A stretch of DNA of 64,000 nucleotides from Caulobacter sp048541825. GTDB taxonomy: Bacteria; Pseudomonadota; Alphaproteobacteria; Caulobacterales; Caulobacteraceae. Both the position numbers and the translations under genes were made by a program. Below the pieces are notes generated by a model, which did not search any database, had not been told where the DNA came from, and saw only the letters and a program-made list of their open reading frames with translations. Where the stretch lies: the NCBI RefSeq assembly GCF_048541825.1, contig NZ_CP183332.1, forward strand, positions 2,914,001 through 2,978,000. Direction: 5' to 3'. Shown here in pieces: positions 41,592-50,396 of this stretch; position 1 is the stretch's first letter; each line of letters starts with the position of its first letter.

Positions 41592-42095
41592 ATGCTGAAC
41601 ATCACCCGCCAAGGCTGGATCGCCTACGCCATCGCCGTCACCACCGTGGCGCTCGACCAAGCGTCCAAGCTGTGGATCCTGCATGGTCTGGACCTGCAGG
41701 CCCGGGGCACGCTGCCCCTGCCCGGTCCGCTGGACCTGACCATGGTCTGGAACCGGGGCATGAGCTTTGGCCTGCTGAACGGCCACGGCGAATGGAGCCG
41801 CTGGCTGCTGACCGGCTTTTCGGCTGTCGTGGTGGTGGCCCTGGCGATCTGGGCGCGCAAGGCGGTCAGGCCGCTGATGGCCATCGGCCTGGGGCTGATC
41901 ATCGGCGGCGCCATCGGCAACAACCTGATCGATCGCATCGTCTATGGCGCGGTCGCCGACTTCATCGACGTGCGCGACCTCTATTTCCCGTGGATCTTCA
42001 ACATCGCCGACGCCGGCATCTCGATCGGCGTGGCCTTCCTGCTGCTCGACAGTTTCCTGACGGGCGAGGACAAGCTGGCCCATCCGACCGAATAA
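41592..42095 (+). CDS. lspA: Lipoprotein signal peptidase (signal peptidase II)
   Basis: The 167-residue integral membrane aspartyl protease cleaves prolipoproteins at the lipobox. It has four helices and the family motifs: ALDQASKLWILHGL (about residues 19-32), VWNRGMSFGLLNGHGEWS, GGAIGNNLIDRIVYGAVADFIDVRD in pieces (catalytic Asp at about 117) and WIFNIADAGISIGVA (second Asp, about 139). It is placed after ileS and before a lipoprotein gene, as in many alphaproteobacteria. Confidence 0.95.
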   Translation: MLNITRQGWIAYAIAVTTVALDQASKLWILHGLDLQARGTLPLPGPLDLTMVWNRGMSFGLLNGHGEWSRWLLTGFSAVVVVALAIWARKAVRPLMAIGLGLIIGGAIGNNLIDRIVYGAVADFIDVRDLYFPWIFNIADAGISIGVAFLLLDSFLTGEDKLAHPTE

Positions 42096-42191
42096 GGCCG
42101 CAATCGCAAGAGACATTGGCGCCCGCGCGCTGATGTCGTATCGAGAGCGCTCGAAATTTTGGCCCGCACGGGCCCGCTGGAGCATCGGTTC

Positions 42192-42761
42192 ATGAGTTTC
42201 AATCGGGTTGCGACCCTGAGCGTTCTGGCCGCCGTGGCCGCCACGGGCCTCGCCGGTTGCCAATCAGCCTCCAAGGCGCTCGGCATGAGCAAGGTGGTCC
42301 CCGACGAATTCCGCGTCGTCACCAAGGCTCCGCTGGTCGTTCCGCCCGACTACGCCCTGCGCCCGCCGGCCCCCGGCGAGCCCCGCCCGCAGGAACTGCA
42401 GCCCGAAAGCGCCGCCCGTCAGGCCCTGATCGGCCAGAGCATCGCCGCCGGTCGTTCGGACGGTGAAAAGCTGCTGGTCGCCCGCGCCGGCGTCGACAAG
42501 GCCGATCCGCTGATCCGCTTCGTCGTCGACGACGAGACCGGCGACCTGGCCCACAAGGACGAGAGCTTCGCCTCCAAGGTGATGTTCTGGAAAAAGGACA
42601 AGGCGGCGCAAGTGGCCTCCACCGCGACCGAAACCGGCGCCAACGCCCCGCTGGTGGTCGACGCCAGCGCTGAGGAAGCCCGCCTCAAGGCCCTGATGGG
42701 TCCTGGCAAGGTGGTGATCAGCCGCGACAAGCAGACCCGGATCAAGCTGCCGGGCCTGTAG
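42192..42761 (+). CDS. DUF3035 lipoprotein
   Basis: The 189-residue lipoprotein has lipobox GLAGC (Cys about residue 23). The mature part begins with the DUF3035 pattern PDEFRVVTKAPLVVPPDYALRPPAPGEPRPQE in pieces. A charged middle and a C-terminal IKLPGL follow. The family is widespread beside lspA in alphaproteobacteria and is envelope-located; its function is not established. It is followed by an intrinsic terminator, so ileS-lspA-DUF3035 may end here. Confidence 0.88.
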   Translation: MSFNRVATLSVLAAVAATGLAGCQSASKALGMSKVVPDEFRVVTKAPLVVPPDYALRPPAPGEPRPQELQPESAARQALIGQSIAAGRSDGEKLLVARAGVDKADPLIRFVVDDETGDLAHKDESFASKVMFWKKDKAAQVASTATETGANAPLVVDASAEEARLKALMGPGKVVISRDKQTRIKLPGL

Positions 42762-42786
42762 GCTTTAGCGACATCTGCGAATTCGA

Positions 42787-42819
42787 CGGCCCGGCGGCGA
42801 AAGCTTCCGGGCCGTTTTT
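42787..42819 (+). terminator. Intrinsic terminator after DUF3035 lipoprotein gene
   Basis: CGGCCCGG and CCGGGCCG pair around a 12-nt loop containing CGGCGAAAGCTT, followed by TTTTT. Confidence 0.9.
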
Positions 42820-42871
42820 CGTTCACGAACTTGCCCCCTACGGGCTGCTTGTGAATCAGGCGCTAAAAATT

Positions 42872-42983
42872 TGTCATCCCGGACAAGCCTGGCGAAGCCG
42901 GGCGCCGATCCGGGACCGACTTTGAACGCCGAGCTCAGACGTCGATCCCGGATCTTCGCGCTGCGCGCTCGTCCGGGATGACA
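42872..42983. repeat. 112-bp inverted-repeat element
   Basis: The perfect 13-bp ends TGTCATCCCGGAC and GTCCGGGATGACA bracket an interior with GCCGGGCGCCGATCCGGGA and matching TCCCGGATC blocks. It is typical of intergenic palindromes seen in many alphaproteobacteria. Confidence 0.8.
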
Positions 42984-43041
42984 GTCGTTTTGTTCATGTG
43001 CGATCGCCCCGCCCCTAAGAGGGCGAGTCGTCCAGATCGTT

Positions 43042-43977
43042 TCAATCCCCCGGCGTCCGCACCGTGAAGCCCCTGACGCGCATGCGGTCCAGCAGGCCGT
43101 TCTGGGCCACCAGGCCGCGAATCGAGAACAGGGCCACCGCGTGTCCGGGCGTCCTCATCGCCTCGGTCAGGGCCTCGACCTCATCGTCCATGGCCCGCTT
43201 TTCCAGCTCGACCATGCCCGGCAGGCTGCGGATGCAGCGCTGGAAATTGCGTGGCCCGGCAATGGCCTCGCGCACGTCACCCCGCGCCCATGCGGCGGCG
43301 GCCGCGCGGGTCGCAGCGGTTCCGGCCTCGGCCTCGCTCAGCACGCCCTCCAGGCACAACTGCCCCGCCTCATCGGAGTGGTCGCGCACCGCCGCCTTCA
43401 TCACCGGCATGGCCTTGTAAGTCCCGGCGGGTTTGGCCTTCACCCGATGCTTGCGCGCCAGCTTGCCGACCGTGCGCTCGGGCTCGCCCGGGTCCAGCCT
43501 GGTGGTCTTCTGATAGTCCATGGCGATCATGATCCCCGCGCCGAGCGGACTCCAGTCGCGATAGGCGTCGGGCTTCTTGCCCAGCTGGGCGCGAACCTTC
43601 GCCAGCCGAGGCGCGAGTTCGGGCGTGGCGGCGTCCAGCGGCTGGTCGGATTTCAGCTTGCCGCGCAGTTTCAGCATGGCGGGGATATCGGTCACGCCCG
43701 CCCGGCCGACCGGCGGCAGGATCAGGGCGAAGGCGCCGTCCAGCCGACGATCCAGCACCGACGTATCCCAGCGCGATCCCTTGGGCAGCGAGGCCAGCGT
43801 GCCCAGCATGTAGATCGTAGTGTCGCCGTCGGAGATCCGCCACCAGGCCGGTCCGGGCAGCTTGGCGTTGACCACCAGCGCCTCGACCAGATTGGCCTCG
43901 GGGTCTTCAGGAACCTGAGCGTGGCAGACGAGCGGCGACAAGACGGTCAGCACCGCGCCTAGAACTGCGAATCTCAT
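43042..43977 (-). CDS. TraB/GumN family protein (copy 2 of tandem pair)
   Basis: The 311-residue protein has an N-terminal signal peptide (cleavage expected after VCHA, about residue 20) and a TraB/GumN domain. Recognisable parts are AWWRISDGDTTIYMLGTLASLPKG and a final VALFSIRGLVAQNGLLDRMRVRGF. It is periplasmic or membrane-associated. Some relatives are proposed metalloproteases, but activity is not shown. It is a clear paralogue of the next gene upstream, sharing the segment AKLPGPAWW near residue 40. Confidence 0.8.
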   Translation of the reverse strand: MRFAVLGAVLTVLSPLVCHAQVPEDPEANLVEALVVNAKLPGPAWWRISDGDTTIYMLGTLASLPKGSRWDTSVLDRRLDGAFALILPPVGRAGVTDIPAMLKLRGKLKSDQPLDAATPELAPRLAKVRAQLGKKPDAYRDWSPLGAGIMIAMDYQKTTRLDPGEPERTVGKLARKHRVKAKPAGTYKAMPVMKAAVRDHSDEAGQLCLEGVLSEAEAGTAATRAAAAAWARGDVREAIAGPRNFQRCIRSLPGMVELEKRAMDDEVEALTEAMRTPGHAVALFSIRGLVAQNGLLDRMRVRGFTVRTPGD

Positions 43978-44040
43978 GATGGTCGGCTTCCCCTGATCGA
44001 TCAGACGATCATGACACGGCTCTTGCGGCCAAAGCTTGAC

Positions 44041-45042
44041 CTAGAGAGCGCCATCGGCCGGCGTCGTCACCGTGAAGCCCTTGGCGCGCAAGCGCGCCAG
44101 GACGCCCTGCTCGGCCAGCAGTGGACGGAAATTGACCAGGGCCACCGACTTGCCAGGGGTCTTCAGCGCCGCCTCGATGGCGCTGGTCGAACGGTCGATG
44201 GTCTGGCGGATCTCGGTGGCCACCCGCGGCGTCGCCGACAGGCACGCCTGATAGCCACGGTCGGCGGCGGCCAGCTTGACCACGTCGCCCTCGGCCCAGC
44301 GCCGGGCCGTTTCTTCGATCCCGGGACCGCCCGCATCCGCCTCGCGCAGGCCGGCGTCCAGGCAGAACTCCTGCTGGGTCTTGGGCAGCGAGCCAACGGC
44401 CTTCAGCGCGTCGATCACATCATAGCCCTCAAGCTCCTGGATCTTCGGGCGCTTCTGCAGGTCACCCTTGCGCGCGATCTTCTCGATGCGATCGCCGATC
44501 GAGCCGCGGCTGATCGACACCGAGCCGCCTGTTTTCATGTTGGCGACCAGGAAACCGGCAAAGGCCGGCTTGATGTCGTCCATGCTGTCGGCGTCCTCGC
44601 CAACGGTCTTCAGGCGCGCCTCCAGACGGGCGCGAAGGTCCGGCGGCAAGGTCTGGCGCATCGGGGTGTCGGTCAGGAAGTAGCGACGGCCTCCCATGGC
44701 GAGACTGACGACGCGAACGACATTGATCTTGGGCTCCGGGGCCAGGATCAGGCGGTTGGCGCCGTCCAGCCGCCGTTCGATCACCGAGGTGTCGAAAGCC
44801 AACCCCTCGGGGGCAATGGCCGGCACCGCCAGCACATAGACGGTGCTGTCGGCGTCGGACACCTTCCACCAGGCGGGACCCGGCAGCTTGGCGTTGACCA
44901 CCAGTTCCTCGACCAGATTGGCCTCCGGGTCGACCCGCTGGAGGTCGATGGGCGCGGACTGGGCCTGGGCCTGGGCGCCGCCCAGCAAGGCGAGCGCGCC
45001 GGCCAAGGCGGCGACCTGGGATGCTTTGGAACCGATCTTCAC
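44041..45042 (-). CDS. TraB/GumN family protein (copy 1 of tandem pair)
   Basis: The 333-residue paralogue has a signal peptide (cleavage after AQAQA, about residue 27) and the same domain (EANLVEELVVNAKLPGPAWW, then STVYVLAVPAIAPEG, ending VALVNFRPLLAEQGVLARLRAKGF). It is about a fifth to a third different from its neighbour in the conserved parts by eye, and more so in the middle. The two genes are 63 bp apart on the same strand, divergent from mutL. Confidence 0.8.
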   Translation of the reverse strand: MKIGSKASQVAALAGALALLGGAQAQAQSAPIDLQRVDPEANLVEELVVNAKLPGPAWWKVSDADSTVYVLAVPAIAPEGLAFDTSVIERRLDGANRLILAPEPKINVVRVVSLAMGGRRYFLTDTPMRQTLPPDLRARLEARLKTVGEDADSMDDIKPAFAGFLVANMKTGGSVSISRGSIGDRIEKIARKGDLQKRPKIQELEGYDVIDALKAVGSLPKTQQEFCLDAGLREADAGGPGIEETARRWAEGDVVKLAAADRGYQACLSATPRVATEIRQTIDRSTSAIEAALKTPGKSVALVNFRPLLAEQGVLARLRAKGFTVTTPADGAL

Positions 45043-45182
45043 TATCTCTGATCCTCGAAGGGTGGTGGAATCGATCTAGAATGATCGGATCTGCGTGACT
45101 TGAAGGGCCCAGCGCCCGCCGGGTCAAATTACGAAGACGCAATGCCAGGTCGGCTTCGCCGCCCCGCCTCGAAAGCCCGACC

Positions 45183-47075
45183 ATGCCGATCCTTCGCTTG
45201 CCCCCGGAAACCGTCAACCGCATCGCCGCCGGCGAGGTGGTGGAACGGCCCGCGAGCGCCATCAAGGAACTGGTCGACAATGCCATCGACGCCGGGGCCA
45301 CCCATATCGAGGTGGAAGCCCATGGCGGCGGCCTGACCCGTATCCTGGTGGCCGACGACGGCATGGGCCTGTCAGCGGACGAACTGCCTGTCGCCATCGA
45401 GCGCCACGCCACCTCGAAACTGGCCCCCGACGCCGACGGCCTGTGGGACCTGCTGCGCATCCACACCATGGGTTTCCGGGGCGAGGCCCTGCCGTCGATC
45501 GGCTCTGTGGCACGCCTGCAGATCAGCTCCCGCGCCAAGGGGGCCAAGGACGCCTTCTCGATCCTGGTCGAGGGCGGTCAGGTCGGCGATGTGGCCCCCG
45601 CCGCCTTCCCCGGCCCGCACGGCGCGCGGATCGAGGTGCGCGACCTGTTCTACGCCACGCCGGCTCGCCTGAAGTTCATGAAGTCGGAGCGCGCCGAGGC
45701 CCTGGCGATCACCGAGGAGATCAAGCGCCAGGCCATGGCCCATGAGGCTGTCGGCTTCTCGCTGGATATCGACGGCCGCCGGGTGCTGCGCCTGCCGCCC
45801 GAGCATCCGGGACCGCAGGGCCGTCTGGCGCGTCTGGCCGCCGTGCTGGGTCGCGACTTCCAGGACAATGCCATCGAGATCGACCAGACCCGCGACGGCG
45901 TGCGCCTGACCGGGTTTGCGGGCCTGCCGACCTATAATCGCGGCAATGCGGCCCATCAGTACCTCTTCGTCAACGGCCGCCCCGTGCGCGACCGGCTGCT
46001 GCAGGGCGCGCTTCGCGCCGCCTATGCCGATTTCCTGGCCCGCGACCGCCACCCGACGGCGGCGCTCTATGTGTCGCTCGACACCGCCGAGGTCGACGTC
46101 AACGTCCACCCCGCCAAGGCCGAGGTGCGGTTCCGCGATCCGGCCCTGGTGCGCGGCCTGATCGTCGGGGCGCTGCGCCATGCCCTGGCCGGGGCCGGGC
46201 ACCGGGCCTCGACCACGGTGGCGACGGCGGCGCTGGACAGCATCCGAGCCCAGGGTGGCTCACCGTTCCAGTTCCGCGCCGATCCTTCGCCCGCCGGCTT
46301 CTCGGCCTGGCGCGAGGGCGGCTGGGCGCCGCCGCGTCCGCAGGGACTGCCGGGCCTGTCGGATGTTTCGGCCCGGGTCGAGCCCGGCTTCAGCGACGTG
46401 CTGGGCCAGGCCTATGACGCGATCCAGAACGGCGACGCGGCGCGAAGTTATCCACAGGCTGGAGACTATGCTGCCCCGCCGTTCGACCCCGTCGACTTCC
46501 CGCTGGGCGCGGCCCGGGCCCAGGTGCACGAGACCTATATCGTCGCCCAGACCCGCGACGGCATGGTCATCGTCGACCAGCACGCCGCCCACGAGCGCCT
46601 GGTCTATGAGCGCATGAAGGGCGAGATGGAGTCCGGCGGCGTCACGCGACAGACCCTGCTCCTGCCCGAGGTGGTGGACCTGGACCCCGCCGAAGCCGAG
46701 CGCATCCTGGCTCGCGCCGAGGAACTGGCGGCCCTGGGCCTGGTGATCGAAAGCTTCGGTCCCGGCGCGGTGCTGGTGCGCGAGACCCCGGCCCTGCTGG
46801 GCAAGTCCGACGCCGCCGGCCTGGTGCGCGACATCGCCGACGACCTGGCCGAGAACGGTCAGGCCCTGGCGCTGAAGGAGCGGCTGGAAGCGGTGTGCTC
46901 GACCATGGCCTGCCACGGCAGCGTCCGCGCCGGTCGCCGCCTGAACGGCGCCGAAATGAATGCCCTGCTGCGCGAGATGGAGGCCACGCCCCATTCGGGC
47001 CAGTGCAACCACGGCCGTCCGACCTATGTGGAACTGAAGCTAGCCGATATCGAGCGCTTGTTCGGGCGGCGGTAG
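45183..47075 (+). CDS. mutL: DNA mismatch repair protein MutL
   Basis: The 630-residue GHKL ATPase couples MutS recognition to strand removal. It has motif I ELVDNAIDAGA (about residues 35-45), DDGMGL, the ATP-lid TMGFRGEALPSIGSVA (about 97-112) and YLFVNGRPVRDRLL. The C-terminal dimerisation domain runs from about 440 and includes VIVDQHAAHERLVYERMK. It has no DQHA(X)2E(X)4E-type arrangement beyond this segment, so endonuclease activity should be checked. CNHGRPTYVELKLADIERLFGRR at the end is the typical C-terminus. Confidence 0.96.
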   Translation: MPILRLPPETVNRIAAGEVVERPASAIKELVDNAIDAGATHIEVEAHGGGLTRILVADDGMGLSADELPVAIERHATSKLAPDADGLWDLLRIHTMGFRGEALPSIGSVARLQISSRAKGAKDAFSILVEGGQVGDVAPAAFPGPHGARIEVRDLFYATPARLKFMKSERAEALAITEEIKRQAMAHEAVGFSLDIDGRRVLRLPPEHPGPQGRLARLAAVLGRDFQDNAIEIDQTRDGVRLTGFAGLPTYNRGNAAHQYLFVNGRPVRDRLLQGALRAAYADFLARDRHPTAALYVSLDTAEVDVNVHPAKAEVRFRDPALVRGLIVGALRHALAGAGHRASTTVATAALDSIRAQGGSPFQFRADPSPAGFSAWREGGWAPPRPQGLPGLSDVSARVEPGFSDVLGQAYDAIQNGDAARSYPQAGDYAAPPFDPVDFPLGAARAQVHETYIVAQTRDGMVIVDQHAAHERLVYERMKGEMESGGVTRQTLLLPEVVDLDPAEAERILARAEELAALGLVIESFGPGAVLVRETPALLGKSDAAGLVRDIADDLAENGQALALKERLEAVCSTMACHGSVRAGRRLNGAEMNALLREMEATPHSGQCNHGRPTYVELKLADIERLFGRR

Positions 47076-47081
47076 GGGCAG

Positions 47082-47852
47082 CTAGCCCCTGCCCTCCGCG
47101 AACACTCGCATCGCCTCGGCCAGATATTCCGTCAGCCCCGGCGACACCGCCTCATAGCGAGCGGTGAACTCCGGAACCTCCAGATACAGCCGCCCAAGCC
47201 CCGCGAAGGCCGCCGGGTCCGGCTTGCGGTTCCAGGCCTTGGCCACCCAGTTCCAGTGCCGCTGCATGATCGTCCGCACGACCTCGGAATCGGCCGGCAG
47301 GCCTTGGGTCAACGCCCGGGACAGATCGTGCTCGATCGCCCTGGACTCCTCCTGAAAGGCCGTGCCGTCGCGCACGGTCCAGTCCTTCATGCCGGCCTTC
47401 GACTGCGCAATGCGCTCAGGCATGTCGCCGCCATAGGTTTCGACAAGCCACGCCTCGTGCGCGGCCTGCTTTTCCGGGGAGAACCCCAGGAACATCGTCT
47501 TGTCATCCATTGTCTCGTCTCCGCTCAGGGCTTCGAGAGTCTGGTCGATCACCCGCACCAACCGGTCATAGCGCCTGGCCTCGGCCGTCAGCCGAACGCG
47601 GTGCGCGCGCAGGGCCGACGCCGCGTCGAAGTCGGGGTCATCCAGGGCGACCTGAATGTCGCGCAAGGGCGTCTCCAGTTCGCGATAGAACAGGATCTGC
47701 TGCAGGCGCAGCAGGTCATCCCGGCTGTAGTAGCGGTAGCCATTGCCGCCCACGGCGCTGGGCTTCAGCAAACCCAGGGCGTCGTAGTGGTGCAAGGCCC
47801 GCACCGAGACGCCCGAAAGCCTCGCCATCTGCTTGACCGTGTAGGTGCTCAA
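47082..47852 (-). CDS. MerR family regulator with TipAS-type effector domain
   Basis: The 256-residue regulator has an N-terminal MerR winged HTH (STYTVKQMARLSGVSVRALHHYDALGLL in pieces, about residues 2-40) and a dimerisation coiled coil. The C-terminal TipAS domain (about 125-255) binds thiopeptide-like antibiotics in the actinobacterial founder member. The start is the TTG at 47852 with an AGAGAGGA site; a TTG at 47882 would add ten residues of no family similarity. It is convergent with mutL. Confidence 0.85.
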   Translation of the reverse strand: MSTYTVKQMARLSGVSVRALHHYDALGLLKPSAVGGNGYRYYSRDDLLRLQQILFYRELETPLRDIQVALDDPDFDAASALRAHRVRLTAEARRYDRLVRVIDQTLEALSGDETMDDKTMFLGFSPEKQAAHEAWLVETYGGDMPERIAQSKAGMKDWTVRDGTAFQEESRAIEHDLSRALTQGLPADSEVVRTIMQRHWNWVAKAWNRKPDPAAFAGLGRLYLEVPEFTARYEAVSPGLTEYLAEAMRVFAEGRG

Positions 47853-48045
47853 ATCGTCCTCTCTCTCACTGGAGACGATCAATCAGGGATCACGCGACGT
47901 GAGGGTCAAGCGCCATTGAGGCCGACCGCAAGCGCAGGACATCTGGCATGGAACGACGGAGCTGTTGCGTGGAAATCCATCGCGCTCGCCGGATCGACCA
48001 CATCCGTCTTGGCGCCCACGGGCAGGCCCAGATGAAGCGCTTCTA

Positions 48046-49287
48046 TCAGGCCGCGCTGCGCGCCTGGGCCAGCGGCGCGCCCTCGGCCTGGGCGACGGGC
48101 TTGTCGAGGAAGGCGGTGATGGCCGTGCCCTGCACCCGGGCGACACCGCCCTGGCGGCAGGCTTCCAGTTCGTTGGCGCTGTTGACGCCGGCCACGCACT
48201 GGGCCACGCCCTTGCCGCGATAGACGCCCTGGCGCTCCACGAACTTCAGGATCTTGGTTAGACGCTCGCGCTCGTCCTCGCCGGTCAGGGTCAGGGTGAC
48301 GCTGTCGATCAACTCGGGCGGCAGGGTGTGCACCGGGAAGGTCGGATCCACCACATTGAGGTCGAGGAAGGCGAAGCTGCCTTTCAGGAAGGCGCGGATC
48401 TGGCTGACCAGACCCAGCGAGGCCTCCCGCGGGGTGCCATAGATGCTGGCGCCCAGGCGGGGCTGCAGGTCCAGCGGATAACGCGACAGGCGGCTCTTGT
48501 AGGCGTCCTGGGCGTGCGGCGTGGTCAGGTTCCAGAAGCCGAACGGCACGTAGAAGTCGCCGAAAGGCGCGGTCTTGAGGGCGGTCTGGGCGGCGTTGAG
48601 GCAGCTGAGGTCGCGGGTCAGCAGCGCCGAATCCGCTTCGGGGGGCGTGTCGGTGAGATCGGCGCGCAAGCCGATCATCGAGCCGACAAAGGCCTCGGTC
48701 GGCAGATCATAGAGGCCCCACCAGCCGGTCGGCGATGGCGGCGGCGGCGGGGCTTCCTTGGCCCTGGCGACAATCGGAGGGGCCGTCGGCGAGGCTGGAC
48801 GCTTTTCGAGCGTGACGGGAGCTGGCGTGACGGGCGGCGGAGCCGAGGCGACCGCCACCTTGGCCTCGCGGGCCTCCTCGCGCGTGCTGGGCACGGCGCG
48901 GATGGCTTCGGCGGTGACCACCTGCACACGACCGGCGGGGCCGCCATAGCCTTCGCCGGCCACCAGACCGGCCAGCTCAGCCTGGCTCAGGCTGGCGAAT
49001 TTCAGGACCGCGCTCTCATCGCCCTCGAAGGTCAGCAGACAGACCTGACCGCTCTTGCGGCCGGGGAACAGGCTGGCCTCCAGCTCGGCGGCCAGGGCCT
49101 GCATCTCGACCGGGTCCAGCTGCGTGGCGCGGTGATCGGCCAGGACAAAGGCCAAGGGCGCCACGGCCCCATATCGGCGCGGCGCCGTCCAGCGCACCTT
49201 CAGATAGGCGTCCGCAACCTCTTGGGCCCGCATGGCCGGGAGGGCGTCATCGTCGATGAGCAGGCGCAGACAGGCGATCGCGGTCAT
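48046..49287 (-). CDS. Hypothetical protein with proline-rich linker
   Basis: The 413-residue protein has no family I can name. The N-terminal part (residues 1-150) starts MTAIACLRLLIDDDALPAM. It is followed by an Ala/Pro-rich linker (about 150-210) and a C-terminal domain (about 215-400) with TGWWGLYDLPTEAFVGSM and a segment around FWNLTTPHAQDAYKSRLSRYPLDL. No clear signal peptide is evident. A GTG at 49332 would add 15 residues. It is separated from the MerR gene by 190 bp of DNA that holds no gene. Confidence 0.6.
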   Translation of the reverse strand: MTAIACLRLLIDDDALPAMRAQEVADAYLKVRWTAPRRYGAVAPLAFVLADHRATQLDPVEMQALAAELEASLFPGRKSGQVCLLTFEGDESAVLKFASLSQAELAGLVAGEGYGGPAGRVQVVTAEAIRAVPSTREEAREAKVAVASAPPPVTPAPVTLEKRPASPTAPPIVARAKEAPPPPPSPTGWWGLYDLPTEAFVGSMIGLRADLTDTPPEADSALLTRDLSCLNAAQTALKTAPFGDFYVPFGFWNLTTPHAQDAYKSRLSRYPLDLQPRLGASIYGTPREASLGLVSQIRAFLKGSFAFLDLNVVDPTFPVHTLPPELIDSVTLTLTGEDERERLTKILKFVERQGVYRGKGVAQCVAGVNSANELEACRQGGVARVQGTAITAFLDKPVAQAEGAPLAQARSAA

Positions 49288-49666
49288 GATCACTGGCTTA
49301 CCCGCGATTCCTCGCCAATTGGTTAGGGACACTGGTGCGCGGAAATTGACCCAACCCTTGGTTCTCGGAGGCTAGAGAAGCCTTTCTGCACGGCAGACCC
49401 GAATGGGTAAACGCCTGTTCCAGCAAGGGTTCACTGAACGGAGCGCAGACAAAACCCCGCTCGCCGACGACAGTCCCCGTGCGCGACACGGGTCAAATTC
49501 GCGGCGTGATCGCACGCCTGTGACGCCTTGCCGCAGCCTTAGGTCGATATATGGCCGGCGCGCAGACGGGACCCGCCGCCCCCCAAGGGACCCGTTCGCG
49601 CACGCCATCGCGGGTGATCACCTGCGGGCGCCCGACGGGCGGCGGCGGGTCGCAGCCAACCTTGAT
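49288..49666. other. Gene-free region
   Basis: Around 380 bp with no supportable gene. A 39-codon frame from the ATG at 49551 overlaps a possible promoter-like stretch (AGGTCGATATATGG) but has no ribosome-binding site. Otherwise I see nothing in it. Confidence 0.5.
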
Positions 49667-50278
49667 CTAGACGAACGTCTCCGTCAGCCGGAAGTCCAGC
49701 CGCTGCTTGACGCCTGGCCAATCGGCGTCGGTGATCGAGAACACGGCGGTGTCGCGCACGTGGCCCGTCCAGGTGATCTTGTGATTGCGCAGCACGCCGT
49801 CCTTGTCAGCGCCCAGCTTTGTGATGGCCGCCTGGCTGCGGGCGTTGCGGACATCGATCATGAACTCCACCCGGATGGCGCCCGCATCAAAGGCGTGAGC
49901 CAGCATCAGGCGCTTGCTCTCCGGATTGATCGGGCCTGAGCGCGCGTCGGGATGCAGGAAGGTCGAGCCGACCTCCAGGCCCTTGTGCAGCTTGCGGATG
50001 TTCAGATAGCTGGAGGTGCCCACCACCTTGCCGTCCGACAGCCGGCGGATGGCGAAGCCGATGCGCTCGCCGCGCTGGGTCTCGCCCTGCAGCGCGCCCC
50101 ACCAGTCCTCGAAGCCCTCGCCGCAGCCGTTGGTCGACATGATCTCCCAGCTGGCGGGATCACAGTCGATCGCGGCGCGCAGTTCGTCGCGCAAAGCCCC
50201 GGTCAGATCAGGCGCGATGGGTTCCAGCCGCACATGACGGCCGTTGAGGGGGAGAATCTGGATGTTCATGGCCGGCAT
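49667..50278 (-). CDS. GNAT family acetyltransferase (RimL-like)
   Basis: The 203-residue protein has the RimJ/RimL pattern: VRLEPIAPDLTGALRDELRA, SSYLNIRKLHKGLEVGSTFLHPDARSGPINPESKRLMLAHAFD in pieces, and RVEFMIDVRNARSQAAITKLGA. The last is the acetyl-CoA-proximal region with the typical N-x-(x)S/AI motif. It probably N-acetylates a small amine or protein terminus. A start at 50269 (MNIQIL) is an equally good alternative. Confidence 0.85.
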   Translation of the reverse strand: MPAMNIQILPLNGRHVRLEPIAPDLTGALRDELRAAIDCDPASWEIMSTNGCGEGFEDWWGALQGETQRGERIGFAIRRLSDGKVVGTSSYLNIRKLHKGLEVGSTFLHPDARSGPINPESKRLMLAHAFDAGAIRVEFMIDVRNARSQAAITKLGADKDGVLRNHKITWTGHVRDTAVFSITDADWPGVKQRLDFRLTETFV

Positions 50279-50357
50279 CTTGAAGGGCGCCGCCCCACGG
50301 CTGCAAGTCTGCTTGCCAACCCACCTTGCCGTCCGCGTCAGCCCGGTGTTACAACTT

Positions 50358-50377
50358 CTTCAAACAAACGTTTGAAG
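50358..50377. promoter_or_regulatory. Palindrome CTTCAAACAAACGTTTGAAG (candidate operator, copy 2)
   Basis: The 20-bp perfect palindrome has 8-bp arms and an AAAC spacer, 19 bp upstream of the acyl-CoA dehydrogenase ATG. Its core CAAAC-AAAC-GTTTG matches the sites at 3434 and 57560 in architecture. Confidence 0.6.
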
Positions 50378-50396
50378 ACAGGGATTGGGAAGCGCC

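Noticed and set aside
47883..48045. Possible gene remnant between MerR and the proline-rich protein
   Set aside because: A minus-strand frame across it reaches into the next gene in another register. No motif could be identified in about 160 bp.
49551..49670. 39-codon frame beginning MAGAQTGPAAPQG
   Set aside because: It overlaps the end of the convergent GNAT gene, has no ribosome-binding site and a low-complexity Gly/Pro/Arg composition.
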